DNA from: CBDUBH01 sp965365345
Lineage (GTDB): Bacteria; Bacteroidota; Ignavibacteria; Ignavibacteriales; SURF-24
Length of the DNA: 36,131 nucleotides
Direction of reading: 5' to 3'
Assembly (NCBI GenBank): GCA_965365345.1
Contig: CBDUBH010000029.1
Span: forward strand, 1 to 36,131
In this document: in pieces, positions 24,388-32,554 of the stretch
Layout of the letters: every line of letters starts with the position of its first letter
How positions within the stretch are numbered: position 1 is the stretch's first letter
Notes under the pieces: model-generated
Told to the model about the DNA's origin: nothing
The model's input: only the letters and a program-made list of their open reading frames with translations
The model's database searches: none
Translations under genes and position numbers: made by a program

Positions 24388-26766
24388 TTACTTAACCGAG
24401 AGTTTCGGAGCGAATTTCAGGTTTGGAGTTTCTGTTTTGGAGTTTCCGTTTCCGGGAAATTTCGGAAGTGTAAATGAAAATGTTGTGCCTCTGCCCAATT
24501 CACTTTCAACTTTTATTGTGCCGCCGTTTCTTTCGATCATTTCTTTACATAAGATCAAACCGAGTCCGGTACCGGTTTCATTTTCGGTTCCGGCTGTTGT
24601 GTGATGCTGATCAATTCTGAAAAGTTTATTTCTATCTTCTTCTGACATTCCAATTCCCGTATCGGCAATGTGAACTTCAAAGAAACTTAATTTATCTTCA
24701 ACCGATACGCAAACTTTTCCGTTATGATTTGTAAATTTAACTGCGTTATTAATTATATTTTGCAAAGTTGAACTTATCATTGAAACATCTGCATATACAA
24801 ATTTTTCGCCTTGCACATTATTTATAAATTCAATGCCTTTGTTAGCTGCGTTGCTGCCGAGTAAAATGAAAGTTTCTTCAACCAATTCCGAAATGTTCAA
24901 TTTTTCCGGTTCATAGCTGATTCTTCCGGTTTGCATTCTTGACCATTGCAAAAGATTTTCGAGAAGTTTCAGCTGATTTTTCAAAGATTTGTTAATTGAT
25001 CTTGAAATAAGTACAACTTCTTCCTGTGATAAATTTTCGCTGTCGCTTGCAAGCAGATCTGAAAGTCCGAGCAATCCCTGAAACGGACTTCTTAAATCGT
25101 GAGAAATTATCGAAAAGAATTTATCTTTTGAAGCATTAAGTTCTTTTAATTCTTCTGAATTTTCACGCAACTGTTTTTCGGCTGAGCGTCTTTGTGTTAC
25201 ATCGCGCAAAATAGCAATGATAAATGTCGTTTTTTCAATTTCGTTTTTAACTGAATTTGTAGAAAGTTCAATTATAAGCTCATCCATTTGACAATTTATC
25301 AAAGTGAATTCGAAATCTTTTACAATTCCGGTTTCAACAGTGCGTTTGAAAACTTCTCTAACTTTTTGCCTTTGATATTCCGGAACGTAATCCAGAATTG
25401 ATTTTCCGCGCAGCATTTCTTTATTATCAAAAGCAAGGATCTGGCGCGTAACTTTGTTGTAATCAATAACTTTTCCTTCGGCATCAAGAAATAAAACCGC
25501 ATAAGGCGAAGATTCCAAAATACTTTTTATAAGATCGCGTTCGGTTCTTAATTCGGCTTCAATTTTTTTGCGTGAAGTTATATCCCTGAAAACCGAAAAC
25601 AAAAGCGGTGATGAATCCGAAGATTCTAAAAATGTATTTGAAAGTTCAAACCAAACTTTTTTGCCGTTCCAAAGGTCAAGTTCTTTTTCAACAAAATGAT
25701 GAGTAACATTTGTTAGAAGATCTTCACCATCTTTATTTTTATAAATTACCGAAAAATGTTTGCCCTCGAGTTCTTCGCGAGATTTGCCTGACATTTTGCA
25801 AAAAGCATCATTCACTAAAATTATGATTCCGTTATCATCAATTAATCTCATTGCGTCAACGGAATTTTCCCAAACTGATCGGAAGATCAATTCAGATTTT
25901 CGCAAAGCTTCTTCAACCAAAAGTTTTTTGGTGATATCGCGCGCAATTCCCAGTATTAAATATGGTTTTCCGTTTTGATTTATTACCGAAGATTTAGTTT
26001 CTATATGAACAAATTCGCCTTCTTTATTTTTTAATTTCAATTTTAAAGGCGAGTCGAATTCTTTACCGCTTTTAATTTTTTCAATTGTTTTTTCAACCGA
26101 AGGAATCTGCGCGGGATTAAGAAGTTCTTTAATGTTTAATTTTATAATTTCGTTTTTATCGAATTTGAAAAGATCCAAAGCGGATTTGTTGGCATCCAAA
26201 AAATTGCCTTCAAAATCCATTATGTAAATACAATCAAAAGCATTATTGAAAAGCGAAATGTATTTTTCTTCGGATTCATTTACGGATTCTTCTGTTAGCA
26301 GAGAATCTTCGGCTTTGAATGCAACAACCACAATTCCTGTAACTTCGCCGCTTTCTGAAACAAAAGGAAATTTTTCAACTTGCAGCCAGTGAATTCCATC
26401 TTTAAAAAAGAAAAACTCTTTAATTTCTTTTAAAGGATTTCCAGTTTTTATTATATTTAATTCTTCTTCAATATAATGAGTGGGAAGATTCGGAAATAAT
26501 TCGGTTGAAGTTTTATTTAGAATTTCATCTTGGGGAATTCCGGCGCTTTCGGCAAAACTTTTATTGATTTTTGTTAAGCGAAGTTCTTTATCTTTATAAA
26601 AAATATAAAGTGGAAGGGAATCAATTACGGTTTGTAATCGAGTTGAATTTTCCTTTATCCATTTTTCGGAGCCGAGTTTTTCGAAATTGCCGCTAGCCAA
26701 TTCCTCCAAACACCTGTTAAACTCCTCAATTTCCCTTATTATGTTTAATTTAGGCGTACTTTTCAT
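24388..26766 (-). CDS. cytoplasmic sensor histidine kinase with four PAS domains
   Basis: The 792-residue protein has no membrane segment. PAS domains lie near 40-152, 166-282 (GIARDITKK), 290-402 (SVFRDITSRK) and 410-530 (ILRDVTQRR). HisKA has His556 in SHDLRSPF, and HATPase_c has Asn674 (NNAVKF), DTGIGM (702-707) and GTGLGLILCKE. A short tail of about 25 residues rich in Asn/Lys/Pro ends the protein. The kinase core closely resembles that of the hybrid kinase at 8377 (shared LNxxKDKFxSIISHDLR and QTGRI...PEKLN), but here no receiver is attached. It lies upstream of the receiver/ATP-grasp gene on the same strand, 451 bp away, so it is a plausible phosphodonor. The signal sensed is unknown. 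Confidence 0.93.
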   Translation of the reverse strand: MKSTPKLNIIREIEEFNRCLEELASGNFEKLGSEKWIKENSTRLQTVIDSLPLYIFYKDKELRLTKINKSFAESAGIPQDEILNKTSTELFPNLPTHYIEEELNIIKTGNPLKEIKEFFFFKDGIHWLQVEKFPFVSESGEVTGIVVVAFKAEDSLLTEESVNESEEKYISLFNNAFDCIYIMDFEGNFLDANKSALDLFKFDKNEIIKLNIKELLNPAQIPSVEKTIEKIKSGKEFDSPLKLKLKNKEGEFVHIETKSSVINQNGKPYLILGIARDITKKLLVEEALRKSELIFRSVWENSVDAMRLIDDNGIIILVNDAFCKMSGKSREELEGKHFSVIYKNKDGEDLLTNVTHHFVEKELDLWNGKKVWFELSNTFLESSDSSPLLFSVFRDITSRKKIEAELRTERDLIKSILESSPYAVLFLDAEGKVIDYNKVTRQILAFDNKEMLRGKSILDYVPEYQRQKVREVFKRTVETGIVKDFEFTLINCQMDELIIELSTNSVKNEIEKTTFIIAILRDVTQRRSAEKQLRENSEELKELNASKDKFFSIISHDLRSPFQGLLGLSDLLASDSENLSQEEVVLISRSINKSLKNQLKLLENLLQWSRMQTGRISYEPEKLNISELVEETFILLGSNAANKGIEFINNVQGEKFVYADVSMISSTLQNIINNAVKFTNHNGKVCVSVEDKLSFFEVHIADTGIGMSEEDRNKLFRIDQHHTTAGTENETGTGLGLILCKEMIERNGGTIKVESELGRGTTFSFTLPKFPGNGNSKTETPNLKFAPKLSVK

Positions 26767-27008
26767 TATGAAGTCAAATAAAGACCCAGTTTAACTTTTT
26801 TTCAACCGCTTTATATTAATTAATATATTTTGATTAAGCACATTCTCGGAAAATAAAATTATTTTTCCCCATTTTTTTTAAAAATGAAATTGCCGGAAAA
26901 ATATGCTGCGCCCTGTTGCATAAATTTTAGCAATTAAATTTCAGATTTCCAAATTTTTATAAATTAAATATCCGAATCGTTTATTTTACAATTAAAAATT
27001 CCGCCAGA

Positions 27009-27854
27009 TCAGAAAAATGAATAAGTTACACCTAAAAGTAATGCTTCTTTAAATTGTGTTTTGTATGATTGACTTTTTTCATATATCATCAAAACATTGA
27101 AATTCACATTAACGAATTTATTTATCTTAGCAGTAATTGAATTATCCCATCTTACATCCCAAACATCCATATTCGTAAATCTTGTAAACAACCTCAATTT
27201 ACTGTTAAAAAGCACATTTTGATCAAGTTCATATTTTGCATCTGTAACCGATTCAATTCCGGTTTCCAATTTGAAAGCTTCGAGTTTATCCAATGTCTCT
27301 TTATTATCGGAATATTCCCGGTAATTATTAGTAAAAGTTTCCTGAAGCGCAACTCCTATTCTTGATGAAAATCCGCCTTCTTTATAATTGAATCCTAAAC
27401 TTTGTGTTACATAACCCGGATCAAAAAAATCGGCAATCCTGGTTTCTGATGAATCTGTATATTTATATCCGGTTGTAATTGTAGTTCTAATTGTATTTGA
27501 AAAATAAGGATCAATATCCCAGCCGATAAGTTTTGTAAAAACGCTTTCGAGATAAAGATCATTTTCAACAGTGCGGTATTTTGCTTCTCCTAATTTCATT
27601 CTGCCAAATGCAAGTTGCAGATCATTTTTAAAACGCCACACTTTTGCGTTGTAGTATAAACCGAAATTTTCTTTTGTTACCCAGGCAATGGAATTTTCAC
27701 CGCCCTGGCTCCAATTTGTAAATGAAGTTTGACTTACGTTCAATCCCGCAACGCCTTTTGGAATCCATTTAAAGTAAACAGTATCTTCTTTTTCTTTGTT
27801 ATTTGCGCAAAGATAAGTGGATAATAGTAAAACTAATATTATTATATTTTTCAT
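27009..27854 (-). CDS. DUF3078 family outer-membrane beta-barrel-like protein
   Basis: A 281-residue exported protein. The ATG at 27854 is preferred over a TTG two codons upstream, because it begins directly with the signal peptide MKNIIILVLLLSTYLCA. The mature part starts with the features of DUF3078: GLNVSQTSFTNWSQGGENS, then KNDLQLAFGRMKLGE. Alternating polar/hydrophobic strands run to the end, and the last residues are YSFF, a Phe-ended outer-membrane insertion signal. The family is widespread in Bacteroidota and relatives, and its role is not known. It is monocistronic, with no close operon partner. No Shine-Dalgarno is seen. Confidence 0.85.
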   Translation of the reverse strand: MKNIIILVLLLSTYLCANNKEKEDTVYFKWIPKGVAGLNVSQTSFTNWSQGGENSIAWVTKENFGLYYNAKVWRFKNDLQLAFGRMKLGEAKYRTVENDLYLESVFTKLIGWDIDPYFSNTIRTTITTGYKYTDSSETRIADFFDPGYVTQSLGFNYKEGGFSSRIGVALQETFTNNYREYSDNKETLDKLEAFKLETGIESVTDAKYELDQNVLFNSKLRLFTRFTNMDVWDVRWDNSITAKINKFVNVNFNVLMIYEKSQSYKTQFKEALLLGVTYSFF

Positions 27855-28308
27855 TGCCAACCCGGTTTTTATCTTTTAGATCAATTAAGTTTGAATAATA
27901 ATGATATTCATTTTAAATTCAAAATAATTTTATTGCTTAATTAAGTTAATTTCGAAATTTATTTTAATTTGAAATGAGGTTTCAAGTTTATTTTCAAAAG
28001 CAAATTGAAAATTGTAAAAGGAATAATTTTATTTAAGATTTGCCGGAAATTAAAGCAAAGATTTTTCTGTTTGGAATTTAAAATTTGAATTTAGATTTTC
28101 GAAAATAGAAACTATTTTTTGAAATTGAGCGAACAACACTTTTGTAAGGTAGAAATTTTAAATGCAAAGATTTATCTGCAACTTAAATCGGGATTGAAAT
28201 GAAAAAAGATTCCGGACCTGTCCGAATTGCTTCGGCTAAGGCGGGCAAGCCGGAATGACTGCAATTTTTGAATCTTTGAATCTTTTTATCTTTCTAATCT
28301 TTAATTTC
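27855..28308. other. intergenic region with one hairpin repeat
   Basis: These 454 bp lie between two minus-strand genes. About 350 bp are featureless AT-rich sequence. The rest is a hairpin repeat (28208-28259) with its AATCTTT tail (28270-28303), close to the end of the histidine kinase gene. No coding frame is supported. Confidence 0.65.
28208..28259. repeat. GTCATTCC-type hairpin repeat with inner hairpin
   Basis: GATTCCGGAC, an inner GC-rich segment with GCTTCGGC, then CCGGAATGAC. The tail TGCAATTTTTGAATCTTTG follows and recurs, inverted, beside the copy at 31568. Confidence 0.8.
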
Positions 28309-29517
28309 TCAAACGGATTTATTCAGAATTATTTTGAAAGTTGTACCTTCAGGAGATGAATTTTTTACAAATATTTTTCCGCCGTGATATTCTTTAATAA
28401 TTCTTTTTGAAAGACTTAATCCTAATCCCCAGCCTCGCCTTTTTGTGCTGTAACCGGGACGAAAAACATCTTTTCTTCTTTTAATATCAATTCCTTTTCC
28501 GGAATCTTTAACTTCAATTTCTACATGTTTAAGATTTTGCTCGACAAAAATTTCGATTGAGCCTTTTTTACTTTCGATCGCATCGAGTGCATTTTTAATT
28601 AAATTTTCCATTACCCAGCCGAAAAGATCTTTATTTATTTCAGCATAAACTTCGCGCTCGCCATTAACTGAAAGCATAACGTTTTTTCCGGTTTGAGGCA
28701 ATCTTCTTCGGAAATACAAGATAGTATCTTCTATTTCACTGAAAATATTTACTTTTTTCAATTCCGGAGTTGAGCCGATCTTAGAAAATCTGTTTGTAAT
28801 TTTATTCAATCTTTCCAGATCATTATTAATTTCATCGGAAATATCTAAAACTCTATCGGGATCTTTAAAACTCATTTTTAAAATTTCCGCCCAGCCCATC
28901 AAACTTGAGATTGGAGTTCCTAATTGATGCGCTGTTTCTTTTGCCATACCGACCCAAATACTGCTCTGCTCGGTTCGCTTTATATAACTGAAACTTATGT
29001 ACCCGATCAAAATAAACATTGCTGCAAAAAATATTTGTAAGTAAGGATAATTCCGCAGCTGCATTACAAGTTGAGAATCGCCGTAATGAACTCTTTGCAA
29101 AACTATGCTATCGTTATAAGTTACGGCAATCGGCGGATTTATTGCATCCATTTCCTTAATTCTTTTTTGAAGAAATTTTTTCTGCTCTTCAAAAGTTAAT
29201 GTTGAATCAATTTTCAAATTCCTGTAACTTGCCGGATCTGCTAAATTAATTTCGTTATTTGCATCAGTTAAAATCATTGGAAAATCGATCGGCTTAATTA
29301 TATTTTCAAAAATGAAAGTGAGATTTGTATTAGGATCATCAACATTTATAAGATATTCCAGATTTTTTGCGTAAAGTTCTACAATTTGCTTTTCGCGGTT
29401 TTGCAATTTTGAAACGAGCGATTGCGTGTAAAGCAGAGTTCCAGCCGAAATTGCAAGCGCGGCAATTAACAAAATCACTTTTAGATATAATGATGAAGGA
29501 ATACTTTTATTTTTCAC
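28309..29517 (-). CDS. membrane-bound sensor histidine kinase coupled to amidase
   Basis: The 402-residue protein has a membrane helix at about 10-30, an extracytoplasmic sensor domain at about 31-155 and a second helix at about 158-178. The kinase core begins directly with HisKA, His197 in ETAHQLGTPISSL, a form frequent in Bacteroidota-type kinases. HATPase_c has Asn309 (KNALDAI), DSGKGI (338-343) and GWGLGLS. There is no HAMP, PAS or receiver domain. The start is GTG and overlaps the amidase stop codon by 4 bp (GTGA), so the two proteins are made from one transcript by coupled translation. This suggests the kinase senses a cell-envelope condition related to the amidase. No response regulator is nearby. 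Confidence 0.93.
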   Translation of the reverse strand: MKNKSIPSSLYLKVILLIAALAISAGTLLYTQSLVSKLQNREKQIVELYAKNLEYLINVDDPNTNLTFIFENIIKPIDFPMILTDANNEINLADPASYRNLKIDSTLTFEEQKKFLQKRIKEMDAINPPIAVTYNDSIVLQRVHYGDSQLVMQLRNYPYLQIFFAAMFILIGYISFSYIKRTEQSSIWVGMAKETAHQLGTPISSLMGWAEILKMSFKDPDRVLDISDEINNDLERLNKITNRFSKIGSTPELKKVNIFSEIEDTILYFRRRLPQTGKNVMLSVNGEREVYAEINKDLFGWVMENLIKNALDAIESKKGSIEIFVEQNLKHVEIEVKDSGKGIDIKRRKDVFRPGYSTKRRGWGLGLSLSKRIIKEYHGGKIFVKNSSPEGTTFKIILNKSV

Positions 29518-31382
29518 TCGGCATATTCCTCATAAAATTTTTCAATTCCTTCAAAAATAGATTCGGCAATTTTATATTGAAATTCTTCATCGCGTAATAA
29601 TTTTTCCTGCTCCGGCACAATCATAAAAGCCGGTTCAACTAAAATTGAAATTGATTCGGTAATTCTTGTCATATATAAATTATCCCAATACAAACCGAAA
29701 TCTTTCAGCTTCAATTTTTCCAAAAATTTTTGATGAACAAATTTTGAGAGCGGCAAAGCTTGCGGAAAATAATAATAAACCGAACTTCCGTTATGAACAA
29801 GCGGATTTACACTTTGCGGAACCGCATTATTATGAATGCTTATTGTAACTTCAGGATTAAAAGAATTTACTTTTGCTTTTCTCTGATTTAAAGGAAGATC
29901 TTCAGCTTTTCCGCGAGTTAAATAAGCTGTTGCTCCGGCATCTTCAAGAATTTCTTTTAACTTTACTGAAATTTGATAATTCACATCTTTTTCTTTTGTT
30001 CCACGCGGACCGATCGAACCATCATCTGCTGAATGTCCCGGGTCAATCGCAATAATTCTGTTTTCCAACTGATTTTGCCAGAACAAAAATTTGCTGTTCT
30101 TTTTTGCGGGCTTGTTAATTCTCAGATTTAAAATATTTCCATCATAAAAAGTTGAATATCCCCAATGCGCTTTTTGATTCAGATAAATTTCAACTTTTAA
30201 AACTCCGTCAATTGGTTGTGAATGTCGAATTTCCCTTATGAAATCGCTTTTTCTATCGTAAAAAACAAAATCAATATTTGAATTTACATTAAAAACATTC
30301 ATTTCAATTTTTTGCGGATCATTTTGCTGAATAATTTCAAAAGGCAATTTTTCCCAAAATGAAAGCTGAACTGATGAAAATTTTTCAAATTCTTTTGTGC
30401 GTATAATTTGAATTCCGCTTTTCGGCGGCGGAGTTCCCAAAGGCAAATTGTAAAAAGAACCATTCGGAATATAAATATTTTGAGAATTTGAAAGTTTAGC
30501 GCGAAGCCATTCGCCTTCTCTTCCGGTAATTTCAAGTTTAACGCCTTCGGGCAAAAATAATTTATAACCTTTTGCCGGACCAAATCTTCCAACTGTCAAA
30601 TTCGGATCGTGTTTAATTTGCACGACTCTGTGCATTTGATTATCAATTGTGGAAACGCTTCCCGAAGCGGTTTGTTTTATTCTTCCGAATTTCGGATGAA
30701 TTAAAGTAACCGTGATTTTCGCATTGCTTAATTTCTGATTTACGAAAAAATGTCCTTTATAAATTCCTTCAATCGTATTTCCTTTACTTGAAAATCCACT
30801 GCCGAAAATTGCTTCAGCCCAATCGTATGAATTTACAATTGAAGTTTCAACCAAAGGAAAATCTTTATTGATCCCTTCAACGTTAAAAAATCCTTTACAG
30901 CCGGGAGTTGCTTTAAATTCAACATCAACATTTTCACCGGTTTGCAATTCTATATTTTGATTCGGTTGAAATCTCCAGCTGTTATCAAATCCTAAATAAT
31001 CAACCGGTGAAGTTTTTGAAGGAAGTCTTACCCAAACAAATCTTTCAACTTCTTTTTCTCTTTCTTCGCTTGTAATTTTAAAAACAAATTTTCCTCTGAA
31101 ATATACGCCATCTTTTTCATCTGTAACAATTACAGGGGCGTAAACCAAAAATGCGCCATCGGCATCAACTTCTGCTTCAACTCCGTTCACTTTTAATTTT
31201 GCTTCTTTTGGCGAAACCGTTCCAAATAAAAAAAGCGGCTTATCCATTAGCGCAATTTTTTCTGATGGACCCGGATATACAACATTCACGGAAAAATTAT
31301 CTTTCCGGAAATATGAATAAGTCTGTTGAATTAGCATTGTAAACAGAATTGCCGAAACAAATAAAAAGAAACGAAATTTCAA
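29514..31382 (-). CDS. N-acetylmuramoyl-L-alanine amidase (Amidase_3), exported
   Basis: The 622-residue protein begins at TTG; no in-frame ATG exists before the upstream stop. The first 25 residues (MKFRFFLFVSAILFTMLIQQ...) form a signal peptide or anchor. Residues 30-430 form a long all-beta region: an Ig-like N-terminal part, an SH3-like segment near 250-310, and a part near 330-425 that may resemble AMIN. The Amidase_3 catalytic domain is at 441-620 with zinc ligands His450 (IDPGHS), Glu464 and His517 (SIHNNA), and catalytic Glu583 (LVEPAF). It cleaves the amide between MurNAc and the stem peptide during cell separation or wall turnover. It overlaps the following histidine kinase gene by 4 bp. 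The N-terminal region is much larger than in AmiA/AmiC. Confidence 0.9.
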   Translation of the reverse strand: MKFRFFLFVSAILFTMLIQQTYSYFRKDNFSVNVVYPGPSEKIALMDKPLFLFGTVSPKEAKLKVNGVEAEVDADGAFLVYAPVIVTDEKDGVYFRGKFVFKITSEEREKEVERFVWVRLPSKTSPVDYLGFDNSWRFQPNQNIELQTGENVDVEFKATPGCKGFFNVEGINKDFPLVETSIVNSYDWAEAIFGSGFSSKGNTIEGIYKGHFFVNQKLSNAKITVTLIHPKFGRIKQTASGSVSTIDNQMHRVVQIKHDPNLTVGRFGPAKGYKLFLPEGVKLEITGREGEWLRAKLSNSQNIYIPNGSFYNLPLGTPPPKSGIQIIRTKEFEKFSSVQLSFWEKLPFEIIQQNDPQKIEMNVFNVNSNIDFVFYDRKSDFIREIRHSQPIDGVLKVEIYLNQKAHWGYSTFYDGNILNLRINKPAKKNSKFLFWQNQLENRIIAIDPGHSADDGSIGPRGTKEKDVNYQISVKLKEILEDAGATAYLTRGKAEDLPLNQRKAKVNSFNPEVTISIHNNAVPQSVNPLVHNGSSVYYYFPQALPLSKFVHQKFLEKLKLKDFGLYWDNLYMTRITESISILVEPAFMIVPEQEKLLRDEEFQYKIAESIFEGIEKFYEEYAE

Positions 31383-31493
31383 ATAGAGCCCAAATTTGTT
31401 AATAATTTTTCAAATATAATTTACGAAATTTAAATTGGAAAGTGGAAAACAGGAGAATAAAATTAAAAGATGAAAAGAATCAAAACCATAAAT

Positions 31494-31525
31494 GTCATTG
31501 CGAGGAGCGAAGCTACGAAGCAATC
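31494..31525. repeat. GTCATTGC-type hairpin repeat
   Basis: GTCATTGCGAGG, a loop, then GAAGCAATC. Inverted relative to the copy at 24324-24362, and sharing the flank ATTTATGGTTTT read on the minus strand. Confidence 0.8.
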
Positions 31526-31567
31526 TTTAATATATTTCATTAGATTCAAAGATTCAAAATTGCAGTT

Positions 31568-31598
31568 GTCATTTCGAATCCGCAGGATGAGAAATCTT
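31568..31598. repeat. GTCATTTC-type hairpin repeat
   Basis: GTCATTTC, a loop, then GAAATCTT. The left flank 31542-31567 is the inverse of the tail beside the copy at 28208-28259. Confidence 0.75.
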
Positions 31599-31627
31599 CG
31601 GCACTTTTTATTTTTAACTTGAACTTT

Positions 31628-31666
31628 GTCATTTCTAACCCCTATTTAATCGAAACGAGAAATCTT
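31628..31666. repeat. GTCATTTC-type hairpin repeat
   Basis: GTCATTTC, a loop containing ATTTAATCG, then GAGAAATCTT. Confidence 0.7.
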
Positions 31667-31697
31667 AATTCTTAATTATTCATTATTATTTTTAAAA

Positions 31698-31730
31698 GAT
31701 ATCTCAGCAACTTCGTTACTTCGATATGAC
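31698..31730. repeat. GTCATATC-type hairpin repeat
   Basis: GATATC, a loop with CTTCGTTACTTC, then GATATGAC: the same outer frame with an AT pair exchanged in the stem. Confidence 0.65.
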
Positions 31731-31740
31731 AAAATGAAAC

Positions 31741-31790
31741 GTCATTGCGGCTTGTGAGCCTGCCCCAATTAAATCGGGGGAATCTTTTTT
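31741..31790. repeat. GCTTGT...CCCAATT hairpin repeat, copy 2
   Basis: Begins GTCATTGCGGCTTGTGAGCC and continues CCCCAATTAAATCGGGG, then GAATCTTTTTT. It is a relative of 24117-24157, but here the outer stem is mismatched (TGC opposite GGA). Confidence 0.65.
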
Positions 31791-31831
31791 ATTCCTCCTG
31801 CATTGCAGGATTTTTTATTTTAAGAACCTTA

Positions 31832-31863
31832 GATCGCCACGTCCTTTCAGTCCTCGCGATGAC
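31832..31863. repeat. GTCATCGC-type hairpin repeat
   Basis: GATCGCCACG, a loop, then CTCGCGATGAC: the stem now carries CG/CG where other copies have TG/CA or TC/GA. Confidence 0.7.
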
Positions 31864-31874
31864 AATAAGTGACA

Positions 31875-31897
31875 GTCATTCCAGGTTGCCCGGAATC
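31875..31897. repeat. GTCATTCC-type hairpin repeat
   Basis: GTCATTCC, a short loop, then CCCGGAATC followed by T-rich sequence. Placed 11 bp from the previous copy in the opposite orientation. Confidence 0.75.
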
Positions 31898-32029
31898 TTT
31901 TTTGCTGAAAGATTAAAGAAATTCAAAATATTTTTAAAAATTAAACATACTCTTGAGAAATTTCATCACAAAATTTCTTAATCTTATATTTTTTATTCCA
32001 CCTTTAAAAAATCAAAATGAAATTTCCTT

Positions 32030-32554
32030 TCAATTATTTCTGAAATATTCCAAAAGTTCTTCTTTATCAAATGAACTAAACGAAGAAAGAACCATAAACA
32101 TATTTTGCTTATCATAAACAAATTTGTAAATGCTTTTTATCATTTCAATTTTATGTGAATCAAAATTATAAAGTTCCAAAATTTCTTTTACTTGCGATGA
32201 AAGCATCATTCCATGCGGAACAAATGTCAAAAGTAAATTAGTTTTTTCATCAGCGCCCGAAATTGATTTCATTTCATTAATCAACATTACAATAGTTTCA
32301 TTCGATAGTATTAAAGGATTTACAAAACTCTTTTCATTCCTTTGTTTTATCAAGTGAATTGTTTCATTCATCAATCTTAATGCTTGTCTTTTTTCTGTTT
32401 TATTTAATTTTGAAATGTAAAGATCTTCCATCTCTTTTAGATTTTCCAAAATTATTTTGTTAGGATCTTCATGCGGATGAGCAAAATTTCCTGGAGTTTG
32501 ACCAAAACAAATTACGGGAAGAATAAGTAAAATAATTATCAATAGATTTTTCAT
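32030..32554 (-). CDS. exported DUF4476-like protein
   Basis: A 174-residue protein. The ATG at 32554 is chosen because AAAGAGGC lies just upstream and the signal peptide MKNLLIIILLILPVICFGQ starts there; a frame start at 32578 would add eight residues before it. No lipobox is convincing, since Ile precedes the Cys. The C-terminal 90 residues (LSSQVKEILELYNFDSHKIE, then KSIYKFVYDKQNMFMVLSSF) match the helical pattern of DUF4476, in which Phe/Asp and Lys positions recur in 'fsfD..K' segments. The family is found in Bacteroidota secreted proteins, and its function is unknown. The gene appears monocistronic, preceded on its strand by purA, which has its own terminator. Confidence 0.7.
   Translation of the reverse strand: MKNLLIIILLILPVICFGQTPGNFAHPHEDPNKIILENLKEMEDLYISKLNKTEKRQALRLMNETIHLIKQRNEKSFVNPLILSNETIVMLINEMKSISGADEKTNLLLTFVPHGMMLSSQVKEILELYNFDSHKIEMIKSIYKFVYDKQNMFMVLSSFSSFDKEELLEYFRNN

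Larger units (their letters stand above)
31383..32029. other. non-coding region packed with dispersed hairpin repeats
   Basis: These 647 bp hold no supportable gene. At least seven members of the GTCAT...ATC hairpin family lie between 31494 and 31897, in both orientations, two nearly abutting head to head (31832-31863 and 31875-31897). Tails of the GAATCTTTGAATC type flank two of them. A short frame at 31745-31981 crosses the repeats and is not a gene. Confidence 0.75.

Noticed and set aside
26813..26826. Perfect ATATTAATTAATAT palindrome upstream of the four-PAS kinase
   Set aside because: It is all A and T in very AT-rich DNA, where such palindromes arise readily; no second copy or supporting context was seen.
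31568..31598. TTCGAATCC string suggesting a tRNA T-arm
   Set aside because: No acceptor, D-arm or anticodon arm can be folded around it; it is the loop of a hairpin repeat.
31494..31897. Possible CRISPR array from clustered repeats
   Set aside because: Repeats differ in sequence and orientation, spacing is irregular, and no cas genes are present. They are hairpin repeats, not an array.
31745..31981. A 78-codon frame in the repeat-rich gap
   Set aside because: It runs through dispersed repeats, has no ribosome site, and the product has no protein-like conservation pattern.
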